From an uncultured Mycoplasmatota bacterium (lineage in GTDB: Bacteria; Bacillota_I; Bacilli_A; RF39; UBA660), in NCBI GenBank assembly GCA_900554305.1, contig USGV01000004.1, positions 1 through 64,000 of the forward strand: a stretch of 64,000 nucleotides of DNA, read 5' to 3'. The notes under the pieces were generated by a model. That model searched no databases. It saw only the letters and a list, made by a program, of their open reading frames with translations, and was not told where the DNA came from. Below are positions 52,012-60,418 of the stretch, piece by piece. Both the position numbers and the translations under genes were made by a program. Every line of letters begins with the position of its first letter. Position 1 is the stretch's first letter.

Positions 52012-52041
52012 ATGAGCACCCCTATTCTTCTACTCTATACA

Positions 52042-52070
52042 AGTATAACTTATTTTATAAGTTTTTTAAA
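52042..52070 (-). promoter_or_regulatory. promoter at the head of the T4SS-Tad locus with palindromic spacer
   Basis: Minus strand: weak -35 TTTAAA (52070-52065), 17-nt spacer, -10 TATACT (52047-52042). A perfect palindrome ACTTATTTTATAAGT (52048-52062) fills the spacer and touches the -10, a typical repressor-site position. Confidence 0.55.
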
Positions 52071-52090
52071 TAGTTTTTTAAACAAAAAAA

Positions 52091-52110
52091 AGCGAAGATA
52101 TTTCTTCGCT
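52091..52110 (-). terminator. terminator of greA
   Basis: A perfect 8-bp stem AGCGAAGA/TCTTCGCT with a 4-nt loop followed by seven or more T on the minus strand. It separates greA from the secretion locus. Confidence 0.9.
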
Positions 52111-52580
52111 TATTGTATTGCTGTAATTTCTACTTGATAAGATCCATTTGGACTTTCTACAGTTACAATATCGCCTACTTTATGATCAAATAAAGCTTGA
52201 GCAATAGGGCTTTCATTAGAAATTCTACTTTCAAAAGGATCTGCTTCTTGACTACCAACAATTTTATATTCGTCCTCTTCGTCATCATCGACATATTTGA
52301 TAGTTACAGTATTTCCAATACTAACAGAATCAGTAGAAACATCAGAAATAATAGAAACATTTTCAAGCATCTTTTCTAATTGTTTAATTCTAGCCTCGAT
52401 AACCGCTTGCTCATTACGAGCTGCATCATATTCTGCATTTTCTGATAAATCACCTAACGCACGAGCTTCCTTAATAGCTTGAACATTTTCAGGACGTCTA
52501 ACATTAATTAAATCATCCAACTCTTTCTTTAAATTATCCAAACCCTCTTGTGTTAAATAAACTGTATTTTTATTCTTCAT
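52110..52580 (-). CDS. greA: transcription elongation factor GreA
   Basis: A 156-residue factor that helps stalled RNA polymerase cleave backtracked RNA. The N-terminal coiled coil shows the tip signature KEARALGDLSENAEYDAAR (acidic tip D/E), and the C-terminal FKBP-like domain has VSIGNTVTIKYVDD and ESPIAQALFDHKVGD. Length fits GreA (about 158). GAGGTGA precedes ATG 52580. Its position near the trhP pair matches Bacillus yrrMNO-udk-greA. Confidence 0.96.
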   Translation of the reverse strand: MKNKNTVYLTQEGLDNLKKELDDLINVRRPENVQAIKEARALGDLSENAEYDAARNEQAVIEARIKQLEKMLENVSIISDVSTDSVSIGNTVTIKYVDDDEEDEYKIVGSQEADPFESRISNESPIAQALFDHKVGDIVTVESPNGSYQVEITAIQ

Positions 52581-52625
52581 AATAATTTCACCTCATTATG
52601 TTTATTTTTAAACTCAACTTGCGAT

Positions 52626-52654
52626 AGTATATCACATTAAAAAAATATATGCAA
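52626..52654 (-). promoter_or_regulatory. promoter of greA
   Basis: Minus strand: -35 TTGCAT (52654-52649), 17-nt spacer, extended -10 TGaTATACT (TATACT at 52631-52626). Confidence 0.75.
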
Positions 52655-52672
52655 GTGCAAACAATAAAATTA

Positions 52673-53383
52673 TTATTTATGAGAAGCAGCTTGCCCAATA
52701 CTATAACCATCAGTATAAGTTAAGCCTAATTGTTGTTCTCTTACATCACGTTTAATCAATTGTTTTACTTCTGTATCAGACAAACCCTCACCTGTTTCTA
52801 AAGAAATAAGACTCAAAGGATCTTTACCAGCGGCTATCATATCAGCAATCTGTCCAGCACGAGCTATTTTCTCATCATCGCTTTGTCCATCAAGTGCTAA
52901 ATAAGCATTAGGAGAAGAAATTAAATATTTCTTAACATCATCCTGTTTATCAGCACGTAATTCTAAATCAGAAACCTCATCAATATAAGGCTGCATATGT
53001 CTTTTATAGGCATAGCCAAGTATTCCACCTACACATAATAGACCTGCTCCAATAGCCAATACAACAGGTTGAACCTCTTCTGGAACATAAAACGAACTAG
53101 CTAAAGAAGCAACCCCACCAAGAGTCCCTGCTACGATAGAACCAATAAAGCCTTGCTTTTGTCTTCTTACAAGCACTTCTTTAGATGAAATAGTGGCATC
53201 TGCTTGTTCTTCTAGTCTCTTATTAATAGCAGTCTCATTCCCTATAGAATATTCAACATTAGATTCAACATCGCCATTTGCATAAGAAACTTGATATCTT
53301 TTTCCATCATCAGTATTTAAAACAGAAACACCAGTCATAAATGTTTCCTTATCTAAACCTGTAATATTCGTATAATCCTTCAT
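52673..53383 (-). CDS. unknown protein with two central membrane helices
   Basis: A 236-residue protein starting MKDYTNITGLDK (ATG 53383 follows GAGGGG). N- and C-terminal polar regions surround a hairpin of two Gly/Ala/Val-rich helices (about 92-115 and 120-140). The C-terminus has a conserved-looking SSPNAYLALDG and AGQIADMIAAGKDPLSL. No family recognised. It stands between greA and the dGTPase-like gene and may be in their unit. Confidence 0.68.
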   Translation of the reverse strand: MKDYTNITGLDKETFMTGVSVLNTDDGKRYQVSYANGDVESNVEYSIGNETAINKRLEEQADATISSKEVLVRRQKQGFIGSIVAGTLGGVASLASSFYVPEEVQPVVLAIGAGLLCVGGILGYAYKRHMQPYIDEVSDLELRADKQDDVKKYLISSPNAYLALDGQSDDEKIARAGQIADMIAAGKDPLSLISLETGEGLSDTEVKQLIKRDVREQQLGLTYTDGYSIGQAASHK

Positions 53384-53445
53384 AATAATCCCCCTCATTT
53401 ATAAAGTAGGAAAAGTATACCACAAAATACAAAAAAAAGCAAGTA

Positions 53446-54573
53446 CTATCGCAATACCCGCTTAACTTCTCTAATAAACATATCATCAGTCATTCCGGCA
53501 ATAAAATCAATTACTTTTCGCCTTGCATCAGTAACCTTTAAATAACGAGGACTCTGAGAATTCAAAAAGACAGTATAAATAACACTCTCAATACGATTAG
53601 CTTTAATATCATCTAAATAAATATGATACAACTGATTCATTCCGCTACGATAATATTCGATATCCTCTTTAGTCATACTTTTACTATAAATATTTTCACC
53701 ATTAAATTTTTTAAGAGCAAATAACGCACGATAAACTCTCTCACTTAAAGCGATATAAGGTTTATCCAAACTGTTTTCTATAATATCCAAAATTATTGTA
53801 TTCATAATGTCACTATTCGTATTACCCAAAACTTCCGTAATTTCCTTAGGTAATTCACTTCTTTCAAACAGACCAAGCTCTATCGCATCTTCAATATCAC
53901 GTCCAATATAACCAATAATATCACTAATACGAACCACACACCCCTCTAAAGTCATAGGATGATTATGACTAGAAGCCTTTAAATCATGATAAGCTTCCTG
54001 ATATTCTCTTAAAAACTCTTCTTTAGTCTTAGCAACAGGCGTATAAACATTAGATAGCATTTCTCCATTATGACACATAATCCCATCCAACACCTGAACA
54101 GAAAGATTAAGACCTTCACCATGATTTTCTACTTCCATATAATGACGAACACCTTGAATATTATGAGCAAAATATTCTCCTAACTCTCGTAAAGAAATTT
54201 CATTAAGTAATGCTTCTCCAGTATGTCCCAAAGGGGTATGCCCAACATCATGGCCTAAAGCAATCGCTTCAATCAAATCACAATTTAAATTAAGTGCCCT
54301 ACCAATAGTTCTAGCTACTTTACTAACAAGTTGAACATGCAACATTCTCTCACTAATATGATCATTTTGTTTAAATGAATATACCTGCGTTTTATCTGCA
54401 TATCTTGTATAACTAAGTGCATGAATAATACGATCCACATCTCTAAAAAAAGGAGCTCGTATATCATCGTCTATAGGATGAAAACGAACTGCCTCACTAC
54501 TTTTAGTAGCATTAGGAGAATAAGTATCTTCTATTTTTAAAAAATTATTTTTTATTATTGCCAACTGTTTCAT
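53446..54573 (-). CDS. dGTPase-like HD-domain phosphohydrolase
   Basis: A 375-residue cytoplasmic metal-dependent phosphohydrolase of the dGTP triphosphohydrolase-like family, which hydrolyses dNTPs to nucleoside and triphosphate. The HD metal site is in AIALGHDVGHTPLGHTGE, with upstream DVDRIIHALSYTRYADKTQV and HVQLVSKVARTIGR, and a later VRISDIIGYIGRDIED. GGAGAG precedes ATG 54573. Its start lies within 2 nt of the previous stop, so it is coupled to the P-loop gene. Substrate preference cannot be told. Confidence 0.88.
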   Translation of the reverse strand: MKQLAIIKNNFLKIEDTYSPNATKSSEAVRFHPIDDDIRAPFFRDVDRIIHALSYTRYADKTQVYSFKQNDHISERMLHVQLVSKVARTIGRALNLNCDLIEAIALGHDVGHTPLGHTGEALLNEISLRELGEYFAHNIQGVRHYMEVENHGEGLNLSVQVLDGIMCHNGEMLSNVYTPVAKTKEEFLREYQEAYHDLKASSHNHPMTLEGCVVRISDIIGYIGRDIEDAIELGLFERSELPKEITEVLGNTNSDIMNTIILDIIENSLDKPYIALSERVYRALFALKKFNGENIYSKSMTKEDIEYYRSGMNQLYHIYLDDIKANRIESVIYTVFLNSQSPRYLKVTDARRKVIDFIAGMTDDMFIREVKRVLR

Positions 54574-54574
54574 A

Positions 54575-55213
54575 TTAACTCTCCATTAAATGTTTAATTT
54601 TAATAGCAACCTCTTCTATATCCTTATTAAACTGTTCTTCATCATCGGTTCTATGAATAACATAATCAAACCAATCATCTTCAATAGTAATTTTTTTATC
54701 TTGTTTAATTTTCCAATATAAGTCTTCACTATATCCTCTAGAATAATAAACATAATCTCCTATAACAGACAAATCCTTTTTATCATAATCCATTTTTCTA
54801 TCTCTAATTGCTTTAATATTGTAATTATCATTAGAATGAATACGAATTTTAAATACTTTAAAAGAATTATTATGGAGTTTTTTATGAACTTCTTCATAAC
54901 AATCCATATTATGAATATTATGATCATAAACAAATGAAATCCTGTGAGAAATTAAAAATGAGAGACGTTCATCATTAATTTCAGCTACCTTCTTTTGTAA
55001 CGTAGAATCATCAGCATCTGCCACTTCTCGATAATAATAATTACGAACATAATCATTACTAAGTAGATAAATAGATAATTCTCTTGAAAGTTTTCTAGCC
55101 AGTTCAAATTTACCAGCACCACGATTAGCAGTAATTAAAATTGCGATAGGTGGTATATATTCCTTAACTCTAACTGCTTCCCTTTCCATTTCTTCTACAA
55201 AATTTTTCTCCAT
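54575..55213 (-). CDS. P-loop NTPase, kinase-like, with altered Walker A
   Basis: A 212-residue cytoplasmic protein. ILITANRGAGKFELARKLS is a Walker A-like loop in which the Ser/Thr after Lys is replaced by Phe and the first Gly by Ala. LSNDYVRNYYY, HRISFVYDHNIH and IHSNDNYNIKAIRDRK (a LID-like basic stretch) follow, as in small nucleotide or sugar kinases. It stands where Bacillus has udk (after trhP, before greA) but is not clearly a uridine kinase. AGGAGGG precedes ATG 55213. Activity is uncertain. Confidence 0.7.
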   Translation of the reverse strand: MEKNFVEEMEREAVRVKEYIPPIAILITANRGAGKFELARKLSRELSIYLLSNDYVRNYYYREVADADDSTLQKKVAEINDERLSFLISHRISFVYDHNIHNMDCYEEVHKKLHNNSFKVFKIRIHSNDNYNIKAIRDRKMDYDKKDLSVIGDYVYYSRGYSEDLYWKIKQDKKITIEDDWFDYVIHRTDDEEQFNKDIEEVAIKIKHLMES

Positions 55214-55228
55214 AGTATCTCCCTCCTA

Positions 55229-56413
55229 CTAATGATGAAGTAATCGTATCATAGAATATGCAACTATCTCGATGTCAGTATCTAAATATATATAATAGAT
55301 ATTATCAGGGTGTCTTGCTACATCCAACTGATTCATATCTTCATCATACAATTTTTCTATTACAAAAGAAATTCTTTCTCCTTGAGGAGTAAATAACTCT
55401 ACTGTATCCCCAACTTCAAAATAATTTCTTTCATAGATTTTAATCAACTTTTGCTTTCTATCATAAGAGATAACTTGACCTAAATAATCTTGATTACTAG
55501 CTTCATTTCTGCCAGTATAGTATTGATCAGTAGCATCAGCTTCACGAAGTAAATAATGAGTAGAGACAGCTCTATTAGCCACTCTAGAAAGTCTCTCTTC
55601 TAAAACTTCTAATACATCTCTAGTCAAAGTATTATCGTAATATCTATCAATAATTTCACGATAAGTACCAATGACAGTTGCTAGATAATACAACGAACGC
55701 ATTCTGCCTTCTACTTTTAAACTAGTAACACCAATATCTATAAGATTACCAATATATTTAGCCAAATTATTATCTTTCGTCGCAAAAGTAAAATCCTTTT
55801 TACCATCTACTGCGAAAGCAAATCTACATACCTGTGCACAACCACCACGATTAGCATCACGATTAGTAACATAATTAGACAAAGCACATCTACCACTATA
55901 ACAAGTACACATAGCGCCATGAATAAATACTTCAATATCAATTCCAGTCTTATCTATAATCTCTTTTATCTCATCAAGAGAAACCTCACGAGCAAGTACT
56001 ACTCTATCGACACCTTGTTTTTGAAAATATTTAACACTTTTATAATTCGTTGTAGAATCCTGTGTTGATAAATGTACTTCCACTTGTGGAAAATTCTTTT
56101 TAATATAAGAAATAATAAATGGATCACTCACAATAAAAGCATCAATTCCAGCATCAACAACAGATTTAATATAGTCTTCCACACCATCCATATCTTCGTT
56201 ATGAAAAACAATATTTAAAGTTAAATATACTTTTTTTCCAAGATTGTGAGCAAAACGACAGCCTTCTTGAATCTGATCAATTGTAAAATTAGTTGCATTA
56301 GCACGTAATCCATATTTTTCTCCACCAATATAGACAGCATCAGCACCATATAACAAAGTAACTTTTAATCGTTCAATATCTCCCGCCGGAGAAAGTAATT
56401 CTATTCTTTTCAT
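55229..56413 (-). CDS. trhP2: tRNA hydroxyuridine synthesis protein TrhP, U32 family (YrrO-like)
   Basis: A 394-residue U32 protein. The family signature is EVFIHGAMCTCYSGRCALSN, with NRGGCAQVCRFAF and other cysteines for an Fe-S cluster; the start is ELLSPAGDIERLKVTLLYGADAVY. With its partner it acts in prephenate-dependent 5-hydroxylation of U34 in tRNA, upstream of mo5U/cmo5U formation (Bacillus YrrN/YrrO). The ATG overlaps the partner stop by 4 nt. This gene pair is far from the RlhA-like gene at 9783. Confidence 0.88.
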   Translation of the reverse strand: MKRIELLSPAGDIERLKVTLLYGADAVYIGGEKYGLRANATNFTIDQIQEGCRFAHNLGKKVYLTLNIVFHNEDMDGVEDYIKSVVDAGIDAFIVSDPFIISYIKKNFPQVEVHLSTQDSTTNYKSVKYFQKQGVDRVVLAREVSLDEIKEIIDKTGIDIEVFIHGAMCTCYSGRCALSNYVTNRDANRGGCAQVCRFAFAVDGKKDFTFATKDNNLAKYIGNLIDIGVTSLKVEGRMRSLYYLATVIGTYREIIDRYYDNTLTRDVLEVLEERLSRVANRAVSTHYLLREADATDQYYTGRNEASNQDYLGQVISYDRKQKLIKIYERNYFEVGDTVELFTPQGERISFVIEKLYDEDMNQLDVARHPDNIYYIYLDTDIEIVAYSMIRLLHH

Positions 56414-57300
56414 TTTTTCACCCTATAGATAGTTTTCTTAAAAAAGAATCCGGTACTATCCCCTAACTTTTTATATTTTTCCACATAAGAAGCATCGCTA
56501 CATCCATCTACAATATATTTTTTAGTATCATGGAGAAGTTCTAAGAAAGAAGGAATACCTTCTTCTCTAAACAATACATAATCAACGTCAGCCTGATATA
56601 AAGAAGAAATAACTGAAGTTCCATTTAACACTTCATCAAGTAAAAATCCGGTACCGTTCTCCTCTTCTTTAACTAAGTAATTTTTATTTGTAATCTTTTC
56701 CAAAACCGAAAGTGTAGAACTACCATTTTCCCCTAAGTCTTCATAATAATTATGAACTAATCTTCTTCTACTATATCCAACACTTGGCAAACTGACTACT
56801 TCAACAATAGTACTAATAGACGACTCTATAGCAATAGATACAATTTCATCTAATGTAATCTCTTTAGAAAGCAAAGCATAATGAACACCTTGATGAAAAT
56901 AATAATCACAAGTACGAGTATTCGTAACCATATGAGTTTGACTCCATACCAAATCTAAGGACAAAGAAAGCTCCTGCTTTAATTCTAAAATGGCTAAATC
57001 ATAAAAGAATACACCACAAATAGACATCTGCTCTAATTCTAAAAGCACATCACTAATTAAATTTGATTCCTGAATACTCATTATATTAAGTTTCCAAACT
57101 ATTTCTTTATTAAATATATTTTTATCCATCTTAACGAAGATTTCTATCTTTGGATATTTATTTATAATTTCCCTAATTTCAGTTAAAGAGAAAGTAACAG
57201 AGTTCAAAACAGAAAAATTTTCTAACCCTAATAATAATGCATCACAAGAATCAATATAATTAGAAATTTCTTTGCTTGTAACTTCCACTAATACTTTCAT
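56410..57300 (-). CDS. trhP1: U32-family partner of TrhP (YrrN-like)
   Basis: A 296-residue protein, shorter and divergent, corresponding to the YrrN/TrhP1 partner in Bacillus. It lacks the cysteine-rich U32 signature. Features are LLGLENFSVLNSVTFSLTEI, SLDLVWSQTHMVTNTRT and VSLPSVGYSRRRLVHNYY, then a C-terminal region with KYIVDGCSDASYVEKYK. Translation is coupled to trhP2 by an ATGA overlap. AGAGGTGG precedes ATG 57300. No promoter was recognised upstream; the terminator of the pilin locus lies just before it. Confidence 0.8.
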   Translation of the reverse strand: MKVLVEVTSKEISNYIDSCDALLLGLENFSVLNSVTFSLTEIREIINKYPKIEIFVKMDKNIFNKEIVWKLNIMSIQESNLISDVLLELEQMSICGVFFYDLAILELKQELSLSLDLVWSQTHMVTNTRTCDYYFHQGVHYALLSKEITLDEIVSIAIESSISTIVEVVSLPSVGYSRRRLVHNYYEDLGENGSSTLSVLEKITNKNYLVKEEENGTGFLLDEVLNGTSVISSLYQADVDYVLFREEGIPSFLELLHDTKKYIVDGCSDASYVEKYKKLGDSTGFFFKKTIYRVKK

Positions 57301-57331
57301 TTATCCACCTCTGTCTATATTATATAATAAA

Positions 57332-57366
57332 ATAAAAAAAAAGAAAAGGTTGAGAAATCTCAACCT
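57332..57366 (-). terminator. terminator of the second surface locus
   Basis: Stem AGGTTGAG/CTCAACCT with a 4-nt loop, then a mixed T run (TTTTCTTTTTTTTT) on the minus strand, 5 nt after the stop codon at 57371. Confidence 0.85.
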
Positions 57367-57370
57367 ATAA

Positions 57371-58015
57371 TTAACTGATTGTATATTCTGATGTTAAAAT
57401 TAGAAAATAACGAACTACATAGATTTGCTTATCTTTAACATATTGCATATTAATCTGTTCAGTAAAGTCACCAACGGTAAATTCTTTAGTCGCTACAGGT
57501 TCTTTTTCATTCATATGTTTATCTAACTCCTGCATAACTTCAGAAATATTATTTTCATCTACTGAAGTGCCAAAGAAATTATTCAAAAGTTTATTACTAA
57601 TATCAATAATCTTACTAGAAGTAAAATCATCAGTATTAAAATATAACACCATACTAAACTGATCTAACATAGAATTCTTATAAGATGCCGCTATGGTATC
57701 AAAATAATCAAGTCCTTTATAACCTGTATAGGAAGCACTACAAAACTGTGAATTAACATCGTTATCAACCACCTCACAAACAGCAGCAGTTAACCCCATC
57801 TGCGTAGCAATATCTTTAAAATTAGTAGGATTAATTACTGTCGTAAAACTATTAGTGGTTGCTTGTTGAACAACAGAATAATTACGATTCTCAACATAGT
57901 TTACTTTTTTATTTTCAGAAGAAGAATTATCTTTAGATGACAATATTGTATATGCAACTCCACCCCCTAAACATAATAATGCAATTACAATAATAACTAT
58001 AGAAAATTTTTTCAT
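57371..58015 (-). CDS. anchored exported protein next to the TSP1 prepilin
   Basis: A 214-residue protein with one N-terminal helix (about 4-24) and a polar outer domain, with two cysteines (CEVVDNDVNSQFC). The chosen ATG 58015 follows AAGGAGG, 11 nt after the stop of the prepilin gene. No family recognised. Likely a surface or assembly partner of the prepilin. Confidence 0.65.
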   Translation of the reverse strand: MKKFSIVIIVIALLCLGGGVAYTILSSKDNSSSENKKVNYVENRNYSVVQQATTNSFTTVINPTNFKDIATQMGLTAAVCEVVDNDVNSQFCSASYTGYKGLDYFDTIAASYKNSMLDQFSMVLYFNTDDFTSSKIIDISNKLLNNFFGTSVDENNISEVMQELDKHMNEKEPVATKEFTVGDFTEQINMQYVKDKQIYVVRYFLILTSEYTIS

Positions 58016-58026
58016 ATAAATCCTCC

Positions 58027-60324
58027 TTAACAACGTTTAAAGTAGAAGTAAGTACCACCCATTTTACCACAAGCAGAATTAGTCGCTGCTACACAACCAG
58101 TATCATAACCTTTACATACCCAAGTGTTAGCACACCCATTTCCATAACAACTAGCACCAAAGTAATTATAACAATATCTACCACCATAATACTCTATAGT
58201 ACAACAAGAATGTGTATTACATCGTTGACTTGCAGAAGTCGAACCACAACTTTGACCATTATAATTAGAATATTTAGTTCCATATTTAGTTTGTGTTCCT
58301 CCTCCACATGAAGCGCTACAACCACCCCATGAACCCCAACTAGTCCATGTTGAACTACAACAATCTATTCCTGTATTACAAGTAGTAGAGTCTGTCCAAG
58401 TACCACAGTTTCTACCATCAATTCCTTTTTTCGTAACTGTTCTATATTTTGTTCCTGTACCACATGCTCCTTGACAACTTCCCCAGCTACCATAAGAATT
58501 TGTCGTTGAACTACAACAGTCCATAGTATTACAGCTTTGACTCTTTCCTGTAGTAATTAATGCACATGAATTTGTACGTGTTTGTGTTCCTCCTCCACAC
58601 TTCTTACTACAACTACTCCAATTACTATATTTATTAGCTCCATCTTTTGTACTTCCTAAAGATTTAACTGCTGAACGATTTCCTACTTTATCTACCGCAA
58701 CAGCCCAAGCATAATAACTCTTACCACAAGCACGTGTATATGCTCTAGAAGTTGTAAATCTAGAATCATTCTTACTTGGAGTAGAACTAGAATTAGTTAC
58801 TAAATATAAATAATGACTAAATCCTGAATGACTATCCTTAGAACCAGAAGCAGCTGTTTTAATACTAGCACTAGCATTGCTTCCACTAACAGCACCAATA
58901 TTACCACCAGTAGGTGTCGTAGGAGCTGTTTTATCAACATAGATATTCGCTGTACAAGTTCCAGTATTCCCTGCATTATCTTCTACTGTATAAGTTTTCG
59001 TTTTCGTAGTTGTAGTAACAGTATCCTTAAAGGAAGATACTTTACAACCACTACCACTACCATCATTACAATTGATAGTAACAGTTCTATTTCCAGCAGT
59101 CCAACTAGTACTTCCACCACTAACTGTACAAGTTGGTTTTTGTTTATCTACATATACATTCATAGAACAACTATTACTATTTCCTGCTTTATCTTTTATA
59201 GTAATATTAGCAGTTTTTACTACTTTGTTCTTAGTATTACTATCATTATAAGATTCAGAATAAGATGCTTGTTTACAACCACTAGTAGCATCACTACACT
59301 TAACAGAAACCGTTCTATTAGAGTTTGTCCAAGTAGTACTATGACTCTTAGTACCGCAAGACGGTTTAGTTGTATCAATCATAACAGTAACTGGACAATT
59401 AACTTCTTCATTATTTTTACCTAATATAGTAACATAAGATTCATCTACATCAGAAGAAAATGTCCTTGAAAAACTAGGAGATAAACATTTAGTTTTGCTA
59501 TTAATACATTTAACCGTAACCTTGCGACTCTTAGTAGACGAAGAAGCATTAATCCATTGATTATTATTTTTTAAATCAAGTGATGGACTTTGACTACCAC
59601 ATTCAGGTAATCCTTCATCATAAAAACTTTCTGATTTAGAATCACTCTTAACATTTCCATAAATATCATAAGCTGTTGCTACAACTTTAACAACACCAGG
59701 AACATATTTCTTAAGCTTAACAGTTTTAGTAATTTTACTTTGATTATCCCCAGAAATATTATTAGAAGTATAAACAACTTGACCATCTTTATAAATAGTA
59801 TATTGATAACTTCCTATTTTACTAAGCTCATTACCATTAACAGAAACATCAATCTTAGCTTTAGAATCTTCAATAGGACTAACCTTAGTAAGAGTTACTT
59901 TTACAGTTAAATCTGTTTTTATTTCAGCTTTATGATCAATAGAATAAGCAGGGCATTTTAAATATACGCTATATATATAATCACTTTTTGAAGATTTAAT
60001 AACACTAACATAACTTGCAGTAGTATTACATTCTGCTTTACCATAATCAACAACAGATCCGCGTTTAAGATAATTATTTTTAATTAATGTCTCAACAGTA
60101 ACTTGCCGCTCCTGACCAATGTTTTGTGGTAATAAAGTTCTATGATCACCATAATAACTTTTTGCCGCTAATATCAATTGATCTTCCAAATTATCATAAA
60201 ACCCTTCTTTAGAATTAGATAAAATAGAAGAAACAGAAACTATCGCAAGGCCCATTAAAATTCCTAAAATAACAATAGCTGCAAGTATTTCTACTAATGT
60301 AAAACCTTTTTTATTTAACCTCAT
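58027..60324 (-). CDS. type IV prepilin with Ig-like and thrombospondin type 1-like repeats
   Basis: A 765-residue protein. The class III prepilin leader is KKG/FTLVEILAAIVILGI, with Glu at +5 and a long hydrophobic helix. A pilin-like domain (about 50-130) has AAKSYYGDHRTLLP and NNYLKRG and a Cys pair shared with proteins at 25593 and 48627. Three Ig-like domains (about 230-470) have the pattern W...NRTV.V.C.D.SGC..., each linked by VDK/PTC. Then three thrombospondin type 1-like repeats (about 565-708) have W-S-x-C-S-x-x-C-G-x-GTQ and double-Cys ends, followed by a Cys/Gly/Tyr C-terminus. No prepilin peptidase gene lies in the window. Probably a large pilus tip adhesin. Confidence 0.88.
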   Translation of the reverse strand: MRLNKKGFTLVEILAAIVILGILMGLAIVSVSSILSNSKEGFYDNLEDQLILAAKSYYGDHRTLLPQNIGQERQVTVETLIKNNYLKRGSVVDYGKAECNTTASYVSVIKSSKSDYIYSVYLKCPAYSIDHKAEIKTDLTVKVTLTKVSPIEDSKAKIDVSVNGNELSKIGSYQYTIYKDGQVVYTSNNISGDNQSKITKTVKLKKYVPGVVKVVATAYDIYGNVKSDSKSESFYDEGLPECGSQSPSLDLKNNNQWINASSSTKSRKVTVKCINSKTKCLSPSFSRTFSSDVDESYVTILGKNNEEVNCPVTVMIDTTKPSCGTKSHSTTWTNSNRTVSVKCSDATSGCKQASYSESYNDSNTKNKVVKTANITIKDKAGNSNSCSMNVYVDKQKPTCTVSGGSTSWTAGNRTVTINCNDGSGSGCKVSSFKDTVTTTTKTKTYTVEDNAGNTGTCTANIYVDKTAPTTPTGGNIGAVSGSNASASIKTAASGSKDSHSGFSHYLYLVTNSSSTPSKNDSRFTTSRAYTRACGKSYYAWAVAVDKVGNRSAVKSLGSTKDGANKYSNWSSCSKKCGGGTQTRTNSCALITTGKSQSCNTMDCCSSTTNSYGSWGSCQGACGTGTKYRTVTKKGIDGRNCGTWTDSTTCNTGIDCCSSTWTSWGSWGGCSASCGGGTQTKYGTKYSNYNGQSCGSTSASQRCNTHSCCTIEYYGGRYCYNYFGASCYGNGCANTWVCKGYDTGCVAATNSACGKMGGTYFYFKRC
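58202..58632 (-). repeat. three thrombospondin type 1-like repeats
   Basis: Three copies of 40-52 residues, each with W-S/G-x-C then CGxGT(Q/K)x(R/K/Y) and ending CNTxxxCC. They differ in sequence but keep the Cys spacing. Confidence 0.85.
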
Positions 60325-60357
60325 TACTATCACGTCCTATTATAATCATACAATAAT

Positions 60358-60386
60358 ATAATAAATGAAAAAAAAAAGAAATACAA
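60358..60386 (-). promoter_or_regulatory. possible promoter of the prepilin gene
   Basis: Minus strand: -35 TTGTAT (60386-60381), 17-nt spacer, -10 TATTAT (60363-60358), upstream of AGGACGTGAT before ATG 60324. Confidence 0.5.
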
Positions 60387-60395
60387 GCAAAAATA

Positions 60396-60418
60396 AAAAA
60401 AGTTACTTATTTAGTAAT
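60396..60418 (-). terminator. weak terminator after the RsiV-like copy 2 gene
   Basis: A short stem TTACT/AGTAA with a 5-nt loop spans the stop codon and is followed by seven T on the minus strand. Confidence 0.4.

Noticed and set aside
53401..53446. Terminator after the dGTPase-like gene
   Set aside because: A T run exists, but only a very weak stem can be drawn.
58828..59424. A 198-codon plus-strand frame rich in Ser, Thr and Ile
   Set aside because: Antisense of the low-complexity Ig-like repeats of the prepilin gene; no ribosome site.
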